A stretch of DNA of 64,000 bases from Isoetes taiwanensis (taxonomy: Eukaryota > Streptophyta > Lycopodiopsida > Isoetales > Isoetaceae), in assembly GCA_021234155.1 (NCBI GenBank), contig JAJEKV010000064.1:4464001-4528000 (forward strand). The letters run 5' to 3'. The notes below the pieces were generated by a model. That model worked only from the letters and a program-made list of their open reading frames with translations. It searched no databases and had not been told where the DNA came from. A program made the position numbers and the translations under genes. Below, piece after piece: positions 48,914 to 57,412 of this stretch (its first letter is position 1; each line of letters starts with the position of its first letter).

Positions 48914-49198
48914 ATGGCGAGAACCAAATAGATTGCTCAGGTTCCTCGAGGAGACGAAACGGCCAGCACCCAGCTCCAACAGATGCTTCGAAAGCGTCTT
49001 CTCGCGAGAGGAGACCAACCTTCATCAAGTGAGGGGACAGTTTCAGAGGAGCACCAGGAGGAGGGATCCCAGCAGGGAGCACAAGATAACCTGGCCGACA
49101 TCATCAACCAGGAGATAGACCAGCAGGTTTGCCTCCTGGCGCACACCATGAGACCTTCTAGCATTTTCTCCAGCATGCCATATCCAATTGACCTCTAG
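48914..49198 (+). pseudogene. Accessory ORF 0 (unknown function)
   Basis: ATG at 48914 starts a 94-codon Gln/Glu-rich frame ending at TAG 49196-49198, with one premature TAG at codon 6 (48929-48931) that a single C-to-T change could explain. The middle part contains ASTQLQQMLRKRLLARGDQ and an acidic Ser-rich segment. The end overlaps the third leader palindrome arm. No family is recognised. It lies between the leader and accessory ORF A of the Gypsy element. Confidence 0.45.
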
Positions 49199-49347
49199 TT
49201 TGTTGCAATAGATTCATTAGATAGTCCTAGTCATGCTCAAACCCTCAAACTAGCTTTCCAATCCCCATTTGGACCTCAAGATAGGTCAGATTTGCCCAAC
49301 CCTAGGAGTTTTCCAGGTCATCCAAAAATCAGGGTTTTCCCCTTGTC

Positions 49348-49355
49348 TATAAATA
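49348..49355 (+). promoter_or_regulatory. Internal TATA box 2
   Basis: CTATAAATAGAC context again, 121 nt upstream of the ATG at 49469. The spacer (TTTGCTC..GACC..GGCGATTTTTC) resembles the one after TATA box 1, suggesting a duplicated promoter-leader module. Confidence 0.5.
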
Positions 49356-49468
49356 GACCCCCATTTCTCACTTAGCGTCCTACAAGTTTGCTCCCGACCT
49401 TCTAGGCGATTTTTCAGCTCCCTGAGGCGCTTTTGCATCTGTTTGTTAGTCCAATCTCCTCTAGATCC

Positions 49469-50014
49469 ATGGCAACTGCTAATTTTAGGCGATGGTACAG
49501 CGCCAGTGCCCATGCAGCTGAGACCGATGTCAATGCCATTTTCCAAGTTTTCCGGAAAGAGATAGATGTCCAAGCCACCTTGCAAGCAACCCCAACCTAT
49601 ATGCAAGTCATGACAGAGTTCCAAGCTAGGGTAGGGCCATCATTAGTGCAGCTCCCCCCTTGTACATGCTATTTTGTCCCTAGGCCATCCCTCCAAGCAT
49701 CCTTGGGTGATGTTCCCAATATTGCCAAGTATTTGACCAACAAGGCTCAGAGGTTGCCAGACTACATGGTCTTGACCGTTGATAGGACCAAGTATTTCTC
49801 CTACACCGCTGCCCTAGCAATCTTTCTTTCCCACCGTGTCCAGAACCCCATTGGAAAAACCTCTATTCCTCCCATGGATGTAGACCCCTTAGCCTCCTCA
49901 GCAGAAGGTCAGCTCCTTTTGCAGTATCAACAGGAGTAAAAAGGAAGAGCCGAAGACGAGGAATCTGATGACGAAGACTACGTCGATCTCGACCAAGAAG
50001 AAGACCGCAGCTAG
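49469..50014 (+). pseudogene. Accessory ORF A (unknown function, acidic tail)
   Basis: The frame opens with ATG at 49469 (in-frame Met also at 49433) and reads about 156 codons to a TAA at 49937-49939. It then continues for 24 codons of strongly acidic sequence (DEESDDEDYVDLDQEED) to TAG 50012-50014, so the TAA is probably a mutated Gln codon. The N-terminal part is globular in composition (RRWYSASAHAAETDVNAIF). I recognise no family. It has no zinc knuckle, so it is not a typical Gag. Confidence 0.55.
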
Positions 50015-50337
50015 CAGAGCAGAAGATACCAATCTTCGAACGGGACCGGCAGACACTCAGGATCGCTCCCCTGCTCGGGCTAGGCATCACAAGCCTAGCC
50101 CCCATCATCATCGACGGCCAGGAGTACCTGCTCCTCAACGACATCCAGAACCTCCCCGAATGCAGAGACAGGGAGTACCAACTCGACGAGTTGCTGCATC
50201 TTCTGCGGCAACAACCAGATCTGGATGATTTCATCATCCGGGGAGTTTCCGACTTCCTAATTCAGGTAAGAGAAGCCGACACCTACACCGGGAGTCGACT
50301 TCAGACATCCAAGCCTACAGCAGCATCCGACAAATAA
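49990..50337 (+). other. Accessory ORF B (unknown function)
   Basis: A frame at -1 relative to ORF A reads without stop from about 49972 through IFERDRQTLRIAPLLGLGI, IIIDGQEYLLLNDIQN and LDDFIIRGVSDFLIQ to TAA at 50335-50337. It has no ATG near its start. It could be expressed by -1 frameshifting from the end of ORF A, or the frame change may be a later indel. Hydrophobic/acidic spacing looks like a folded protein. The alternative frame open here (49968-50228, Arg/Pro/His-rich) seems less protein-like. Confidence 0.4.
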
Positions 50338-50996
50338 TGGAAGCTCGGGACCTGCCGACTGAAGAAGAGTTCTACGCCATCCAAGAACGGATGGGGATCC
50401 GTGGCAAGACCACGAATATTTTGATGCCGAGCTCTTCGACACCAGCCCCCACAAAGAGAAGAGGCGAGATCGACCTCAGACGAATCTCATCGATAGTCAG
50501 GGACTACAGATAATTCACAGAGATTGACGTCGACGAATATGCCGGAAGACATAGAGCTGGTGGCCGAGGGGACGATGAATCTTCAGCAGCAAGCAGGGAC
50601 AGGTCATTGAGGTACTACCTGCCTCTGCTAATGGACGGAAGGATAGCGGTCATACACCGCAAGTTCGGCCCAAGGGGCGAAGAAGGAGTGTTCATGCTCA
50701 TCGCACTCTCCGGCTTTGGTAGGCATGCTCGACTACTCACAACAGTTGACCATGTCATCCTAGTCAAGAGAACGATGGCACTTGACATCTTCGACTTCGC
50801 CATACCCTACCGATGGCAGGGAAGACTAGCAGTGACCGCGGCCTACACGTCCGACCGCAGGGTAGAAGACTTGGTGCAAACCTTGCAGGGCGGGACATCA
50901 ACCAACATCCTCAGGAACTTGGAACGCTCCGTAGGAACGGCCCAAGTTAAGAAGTTTCTTCAGGATAATCCATCCTACCGGCGATTTCAAGAATAG
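50337..50996 (+). pseudogene. Accessory ORF C (unknown function)
   Basis: ATG at 50337-50339 overlaps the stop of ORF B in a TAATG arrangement, typical of coupled termination-reinitiation. The frame runs 219 codons to TAG 50994-50996 with one premature TAA (50511-50513; probably from CAA). Segments include TEEEFYAIQERMGIRGK, YYLPLLMDGRIAVIHRKFG and DIFDFAIPYRWQGRLAVTAA. No family is recognised. With the Helitron-like insert removed, gag begins about 174 nt after this stop, so ORF C is the last accessory ORF before gag. Confidence 0.55.
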
Positions 50997-51043
50997 TTAG
51001 ACTCTTGATCCCGGAGGCATTGTATTTAAGATATTATAATATA

Positions 51044-51072
51044 CGAGAAAAAGTGCCCAGCATTGCTGGGCT
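51044..51072 (-). other. Helitron 3'-terminal hairpin (CTCG end)
   Basis: Plus strand CGAGAAAAAGT then GCCCAGCATTGCTGGGC: a 7-bp stem, 3-nt loop, 11-nt spacer and terminal tetranucleotide CTCG, preceded by host A on the plus strand. CTRR is the rule, so CTCG would be a mutated or variant end. Confidence 0.6.
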
Positions 51073-52203
51073 TTTTGCCGGGCATAAAAATGTCGTAATT
51101 ATATTTAAAGTGGCTTTAAGTCGATTATGCGAGGGCAAAGATTATCTTCTTGAATAATTCTGATTTGCAAATAGATTGCATCTTAATAAATATGATGGAG
51201 CTTGTCATTGCCGGTTACTTGTCAAGAAATAGGAAAATAAAAGTTGTCATGTCTTTGATAATACGATTGTGAAAGTTGTCATATAAGTAGAGGTAAAGGA
51301 TGTCTGACGTTCCTTGGTGGCAGTGAGTTGGTGTCTTCTAACTATATAAATATTACATTTTGTATATTGTGAATATAATAGTACAGAATTGAGTATTTAG
51401 TCTTATGTAGAGGAGAGGTGCAAGAACTTACTTATATTGGGGGGTTTTAATTAGTGAACTAAAGAATGTAAAAAGATTTTTGTACATGGATATAATGTTT
51501 GTTTCTCACCTATTCATTGTTTGTTTCTCATCTCGTTCACGTACTTAGAAAACAATTTTATAAGTAGAGGCTTGAATTGATTATGTACTTTTGTGGTGCA
51601 AGGGAACATATTTTGAATAATGCCAAGAGATTTGTGGACACCCACACCTATAATTGTAGGCTTTTGGCAAATATGGTAATGGTAATATTTTTGATTTATA
51701 AAAACATTTGAACTTAGTAGAGCCATTGTTCAAATAGGTTATGTCGAGCTTAAATTTGAAAATTAATAATGAAAATTAATATTGTGCATCTTTAAGCAAA
51801 CAAACCTTCAAGCAAAAAAAAAACAATTTTTAAAAATGTAAGACAATTAAACAAATGGTTTCAAGTTCATGAATTTAAAACAGCCTTTGCATATTCCAAT
51901 TTGTTCATGCCACCTTTGAAATACTTGCATTTGGTCCCCAGATTTTAACTTCTAAGCCATTTCTCTTAGACTTTTCTTTAGATGCTAGACATCCGTGAGA
52001 GCTTCTTGAGACTTGTTCTATGGCAATATTCCATATTTACACATTAAAATAATCACCGCTTGTTTTATTTCATAGCCTGCATTCTTCATGGCAAGGGACT
52101 GATTTTCTTATTCCTGTCAAAGCTTTTTCCTTAGCTTCCAATATTCATGGCAAGCTTTGCATAATATAGGCTTGTCTAAATGTTGCTGGATTTTTATGTT
52201 AAG
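51073..52203. other. Helitron-internal filler, no gene seen
   Basis: AT-rich sequence between the hairpin end and the captured reductase exons. Nothing recognisable was found. Confidence 0.4.
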
Positions 52204-53274
52204 GCAATCAAAGACATCAGAGATAAGGTACAACTTGCCACCAAGTTCGGTATTCATCCAAATGAGACAGGAAAACGCTCTATCAAGGGAGACCCTGTAT
52301 ATGTACGTTCTGCCTGTGAAGCAAGTTTGAAGAGATTAGGTGTGGACTATATTGACTTGTATTATCAGCATCGACTTGACTCTAAAGTGCCAATTGAAGA
52401 AACAGTATGATTATCTTACTTTCCTGAAGTCTTATGTCACATGAACATTTTTTTATTCATATCCTGCATCGCTTTTGCAGATAGGCGAGATGACGAAGCT
52501 AGTACAGGAAGGAAAAGTGAAATATATTGGTCTTTCTGAAGCACCAGCTTCAGAAATACGCCGAGCTCATGCAATGCACCCCATTACTGCTGTTCAGATT
52601 GAATGGTCATTATGGGCAAGGGATGTGGAGGAGGATGTCATTCCAACATGCAGGTAACAAGCATATGCACATGAATGCATGCATTTGTTCCTTTCCTTCT
52701 CTCCACTGCTTCTTCTTTGGCATGCTTCTTAATGCAGGGAGTTGGGAATTGGTATTGTGGCTTACAGCCCTATGAGACGTGGTTTTTTCTCTGGTAAAAC
52801 AATTGTAGAAGAACTTGATGCAGGAGATTTCAGGAAGGTAAATACTTAAAACATACATGGTGATCAACTACCATGAAAGTTATTTTCAACAGTCCAGGCC
52901 CTCTAGAAATAAGGATAATCATGCTGTTATACTAACAACTTTATGATCAGACTTTTGTACCAAGGTTCCAAGCTGCAAATCTTAAACACAACAAGACTCT
53001 ATATGAGAGGCTGTAGGCTATTGCTTTGAAAAAGAAACATGGTAAACTTGCACTTGCTTGGTTACACCATCAAGGTCATGATGTTGCGCCAATTCCTGGA
53101 ACTACGAAATATAAGAATTTTGAGGAAAATGTTGGTGCTCTCTCACTCCACCTGTCTAAAGAGGAACTTGAGGAGATTGAGGATGTTGTGCCTGCTGATG
53201 CTGCCGTTGGTGATAGATATGCAGATATGACTGGAACTTGGCAATATGTGTACACTCCATCCCTCTCTTCTTAG
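52204..53274 (+). pseudogene. Aldo/keto reductase gene fragment (5'-truncated, with introns)
   Basis: Aldo/keto reductases use NADPH to reduce carbonyls. Exons: 52204-52404, 52481-52653, 52738-52837, 52951-53274, joined by GT-AG introns with matching phases. Motifs: VQLATKFGI (catalytic Lys), [10 protein letters not shown] (catalytic His), [42 protein letters not shown] and the C-terminal RYADM. It is closest to the plant auxin-induced/perakine-reductase-like group. The first exon, with the catalytic Asp and Tyr and the N-terminal strand, is absent. An in-frame TAG at 53014-53016 breaks the last exon. It lies inside the Helitron-like insert, convergent with the O-methyltransferase fragment. 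Cannot be functional as is. Confidence 0.9.
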
Positions 53275-53839
53275 TGCATTGTGGCTGAATACAGTATATA
53301 ACTACACTGAAATTAGGGTGTGCTGAGTATAATCCAAAGGTTTCGAAATTTATCAACTGAACTTAATAAATGAAATCCTGTTCTTTCATATTCAAGGCAA
53401 CATAAATGGGTGCAATCAACACCAAAACAAAGCTGTAGCCCACGAGCCAGAATGCTTTCGAATTCTAGATCCCATAGAATTCAGTTGTAATTCAACAGGC
53501 TAGCCTCGTGAATGCAACAATAAAAAAGAAAATGTAGCATATTTCTTGTGCAACCCTAGCTTAGGCATCATTTCATTATAGAAAGGATTTGGAAACTCTG
53601 TTCCCAAGTATGTATAGGAGATACAATCTCCACAGGTTGGCCTTCAATAAAAGAAGTTATCTTTCATTCCCTTCTGAAGTGTTAAAAACTATCACTGGTC
53701 TTTTGAATATCTCGTTGCAGTTCTCCTTTTTTGCAAAATGCCTCTAAAGCAGTCAGATGTTTCTGGAGGCCTATCATCACTTCATCGGCAAAAAGGAAAA
53801 TGCTAGATGAGTTGCAATGCCAGGAAGCAACAAGCATAC
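53275..53839. other. Junction between captured gene fragments
   Basis: This is where the reductase 3' end and the truncated O-methyltransferase 3' end face each other. It may include the reductase 3' UTR. No further O-methyltransferase exon could be identified. Confidence 0.4.
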
Positions 53840-54788
53840 CTTGTGGTTAACTCCTGCAAGCTCGTAGTATTTTCTAGCTATAGCCAGTGTGGATGGATCC
53901 CTGTCACAGGCTACCAGTCGACCATAATCTGGGATGGATAAGGCAACTGCCAGGGATGAATAGCCCTGCATAGTGACTGCAATGAAAAGGGTGAAAACCA
54001 CTACAAAGTAACCTTAAATGTTTGTGTCATGAAACTTCATACCGTGAATATACCAACCTCAATGCAATTCACAGCTCCAGAGATTTGAACTAACATTGAC
54101 AAAAATTGTCCTTGATCAGATGACACCTGGGAAAGAGATCATAAGTCAAGAACGTAGGTGGAAACAAACATATAAATAGATCTGACCTGCATGGGAGGGC
54201 CCATAGAAGAGTTCTGCTGCCGAAGTTCTTGCAAAATCTGCATTCGTATTAGTACGACTGAAATCTGATGACAGATGAGAACCATTTACATATGCGAGAA
54301 TAAACATACGGGTCTTTTATTAGCAACTTCCTTTCAAATCACAAACATACGAAGCTAACACTGAGGACTTTAAATTATCATAAATAACAAAGGATCAAGT
54401 TGAGTTCAAGAACCTACAATATTAGCTTCCTCTAATGCAGCCTTAAGATCTTCGACAACAAGCTGGACATGGTAACGTCAAGCATAGATGGTTCAAGTTC
54501 ATTTATGCATTAGAAATTCAAGGGGATTTGAAAGACCTGAAATACCATTCCACGTTGAAGTATGGATTTGTATCTGAGTTCCAACATCCCTATGCTGAAA
54601 ACGTTTTTGCCAGATTGCAAAAGACCTATAAACAAAGAGCGGCAGTATGGGTGTTCATAGAAGGATTTGGCGGACGAAACTGCTATCTGTTGCTGAAACC
54701 TTGCAAGCAGGGAGGTTCCCGACCGTAGTTGCTGCCTGCTTCCAGAACTTTTTAGCTGAGGAAGAAGAAATAGCGGAGCACTAAGCAC
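53840..54788 (-). pseudogene. CCoAOMT-like O-methyltransferase gene fragment (3'-truncated, with introns)
   Basis: Class I SAM-dependent O-methyltransferase of the caffeoyl-CoA OMT-like family. Minus-strand exons: 54788-54538 (ATG start, basic/Ser-rich N-terminus that could be an organelle transit peptide), 54462-54418, 54237-54187, 54126-54043, 53965-53840. All phases fit. Motifs: ILQELRQQNSSMGPPMQ, SSDQGQFLSMLVQ, SAM motif EVGIFTGYSSLAVALS and VACDRDPSTLAIARKYYELA. The C-terminal part with the metal-binding and catalytic residues is missing after ...AGVNHK. Exons 2 and 1 are less certain than 3-5. All visible exons are open, so the 5' part, including its promoter, may have been captured intact. 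Confidence 0.85.
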
Positions 54789-55086
54789 TAAGCATTAACA
54801 AGGCAAAAGAAGCCCCATAAAAAAAAGTGGGCTGGGGTTTATCCCATAAGCATTGAATCCCAAAATTTGAGCACTTGTAAATTCAAATACAGAAGAGCAG
54901 AACTTAGGCTTGTATGATAACAAATGAAATACAAGATGAAAAATAGGTTGCAGCGACTTACCTAGAGACCAATATCACACAAGAGCTGGGCGACCAACAA
55001 GCTCATGGACAATGCATATAGGTCTGGTTCTAGCACATACTATATATACAGTATCGACTATCTATTCCCTATTATGTCCTAGACAA

Positions 55087-55779
55087 AAACCTTCTGGTAG
55101 TTTCATAAAGGCCATATATGAAAGTGTCGTTAGAGATCTGTGTAGAAATTTTCAGATGTTGTTCTTTGAAGACCAAGGTTCCAAAGCTGGTGATTCCATC
55201 CTTCCAGACAAGAAGTAAAAAGTTAAACAATGTGAAAAAGAACTGAAAGTCTGCTCAAACTTAAAAGAACTGAAAGTCTGCTCAGACTTTCTCAACTTCC
55301 ATCCAAATTTGTTGTGATATGGTAACGCACCAAAGGAATCATTCCCCCCTTGAAATTAAGGAGTTTGGGGTTTGAGATGCTGAGATACAGGATATAGATT
55401 TATCCATTGAAGTATGATAATTCCACATGTTAAACATGCTAGTATATAAGATAATAGTGTTGATGAAATCCAAAGTTCCAACAAGTCTAACACAGTCTCC
55501 CTGATTCTAAGCTCGGATTTGGTTGCCCAGATGCATTCAGTCAATGCCAAAGTTCAAATAGAATTCACAAATAACTAAATAAAAGGAAGAACATGAGTCC
55601 ATACCTGAAAGGCACTTCTTTTTTAGTTATACCAAAGAAAACAAGTAGGTCAATAACTCAATGCTGTAAACTTCGGCTCCTGGATAAATACTCTGATAAG
55701 CTAGAAGAAAACCCTTCTGGCAATTTCACCAAGGCCATATATGAAAGTGTCAATAGAGATCTGTGTAGAAATTTCCAGT
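55087..55779 (+). repeat. Exon-like segment present twice (71 bp)
   Basis: 55087-55157 and 55708-55779 are near-identical (KAIYESV.RDLCRNFQ in frame) and about 620 bp apart. The copies sit in otherwise different sequence. The conserved reading frame suggests a captured or duplicated exon; the family is not recognised. Confidence 0.7.
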
Positions 55780-56072
55780 CGAGCACCTCTTCGTCGCATC
55801 AATGGCCTAAAATAAAACTTTCACAACACAACAAAACTCGACGTGCATCTTTGCCGAACTTCTTTTGCCGAACTTCTTTTGCCATAGTGAATCTTAGGTA
55901 TTGACAAACTCGGCATGCAGAAGCGACATTAGCCATCGTCATTGCATGTTGCATAGGTACGCATCGCTACAGTGAGCATTCTACACCATTTCATGAAAAG
56001 AAACGGTTTCTCTAACGTGAAGGCAAATCAACGTCTTAGAATAATCTAAGAAAGATCAATGCGCAGGATTGC

Positions 56073-56218
56073 ACACAGATTATCCCAAAACTCCATTATT
56101 ACTATAGCACAGATTATCCCAAAACTCCATTATTACTATATATAGATAGATGGATAGATTATTATAACCCATATATACGCACAGATTATCCCAAAACTCC
56201 ATTATTACTATATATAGA
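56073..56218 (-). repeat. Three copies of the Helitron 5' end sequence
   Basis: CACAGATTATCCCAAAACTC plus CATTATTACTATA occurs at 56073-56106, 56109-56148 and 56181-56218. The second and third extend to TATATAGA followed by T. On the minus strand each would be a Helitron 5' terminus (TCTATATATAGTAATAATGG). This suggests stepwise insertion or terminal duplication. Confidence 0.8.
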
Positions 56219-56345
56219 TATATATAAATACATTTTCTTTTGCACTTTAAATATTTTGTTGATGTATTTTGTTCCACAACTATACCAACAAACACATATA
56301 ATGCAATAGAACAAATAAAGCTAACCGTAAGGCCATGATCTACTT

Positions 56346-57412
56346 GTGTATGGAGCTAGAGGTCCAGGCACAGCTGAACAAGAACGGCGAGCTCGTAGGG
56401 ATGAGCAGACTCTGCCTAGGCCGCACCCAGCAAGGAACTTATACGAGGAATTCGGCCCCATGACCCCTGAAGAAGAGATATCACAGATGAGAAGTGACCT
56501 TCAGCAAATAAAGGCCCTTTTGGCAGCACAAGCAGGAGTTGGCTCAGATAACAACGTCCAGTTGCCGGAAGCACCACCTCAGAAGACGGGGAAGGACAAG
56601 AAGAGGAGCAAGAGAAGGAGGTCCCCTAGTACGGAATCCTTCGACACAAGCTCAGATTCGGACTCCGACTCCGAGGAAGAGGAAGAACAGGTGCAGGACC
56701 GTAGGGACGGCAGACAGAGAGACACAAAAGCCTCAGACTATCAGAAGAAGGTAGACTCGGCGTTGGGTAATGTATGGAAGGCCAGAAAGCTTGAGCAATT
56801 CTCAGGCGACAACAGATCAGGCATGGATGCAGAGGCTTGGCTAGATGAGATGAGTGAGTATGGTAACGCTTATAGCATGAAGGACAAGGACAATGGCAGG
56901 GTGGCAACAGCCAACCTTAAGGGAGCAGCTCGCATTTGGTGGAAGGGCTATGCCAAGGCCCATGGGTTGAACAGGACAGTTGTAGGTTCAAGAAGTTTGC
57001 TAAGGCTTTCAAGCGCCATTATGTACCCCGGGAACATAAGTGTCACATGATGCAGCAGTTTCACCGATTGCAGCAGGGCAACAGAACAGTGCAGAAGTAC
57101 ACATAAGAGTTCATGAGACTCAGGTTGTATGTGCCAAAGTTGAGCGAACGCCACGCAGTAGAAGGGTACATCGAGGGACTGAATGAGGAGATAAGGAAGC
57201 TGGTAAGAGCATTCAACCCTCGAACAGTATCAGAAGCAGAGTCGAAAGCAGTTAGCCTGCAAGGAACAGGGCCTCAGAACAGCGGGCAGAAGCAGCAGTA
57301 CTACCAGGATAAGGGCAAGGCAACAGGAAACTATAGCCCTAGATCAGCTAGCCCGGATCCAGCAAGGGCCCCATATACTAGCAACCATGGGAAGCAGCAG
57401 GAGAAGAAGTAG
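56346..57412 (+). pseudogene. Gypsy gag (disabled)
   Basis: The frame open at 56346-57050 has an Arg-rich start, a coiled-coil-like stretch (MTPEEEISQMRSDLQQIKAL), a Lys/Arg-Ser/Asp-rich linker and then the retrotransposon capsid-like part (KLEQFSGDNRSGMDAEAWL, ARIWWKGYAKAHG). A frameshift near 56985 moves the frame. A TAA at 57105-57107 precedes EFMRLRLYVPKLSERHAVEG, and a TAG lies at 57410-57412. The zinc knuckle follows in the next segment. Gag packages the element RNA in the cytoplasm; this copy is not translatable in one piece. Confidence 0.85.

Larger units (their letters stand above)
51044..56218 (-). mobile_element. Helitron-like element with captured AKR and OMT exons
   Basis: On the minus strand the 3' end is hairpin GCCCAGC-AAT-GCTGGGC plus an 11-nt spacer ending CTCG, then T. 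This matches the layout of the 20711 Helitron except for CTCG instead of CTAG. The proposed 5' end is TCTATATATAGTAATAATGG at 56218, with T next on the plus strand. Removing 51044-56218 joins accessory ORF C to gag through a short AT-rich spacer. It carries a 5'-truncated aldo/keto reductase (+) and a 3'-truncated O-methyltransferase (-), both with introns. This is typical of plant Helitron gene capture. No Rep/helicase is present. Boundaries are inferred. Confidence 0.6.

Noticed and set aside
49968..50228. Arg/Pro/His-rich ORF starting with ATG
   Set aside because: It overlaps ORF B, whose frame looks more like a folded protein and links to ORF C by TAATG. It is probably an antiphase shadow, though not excluded.
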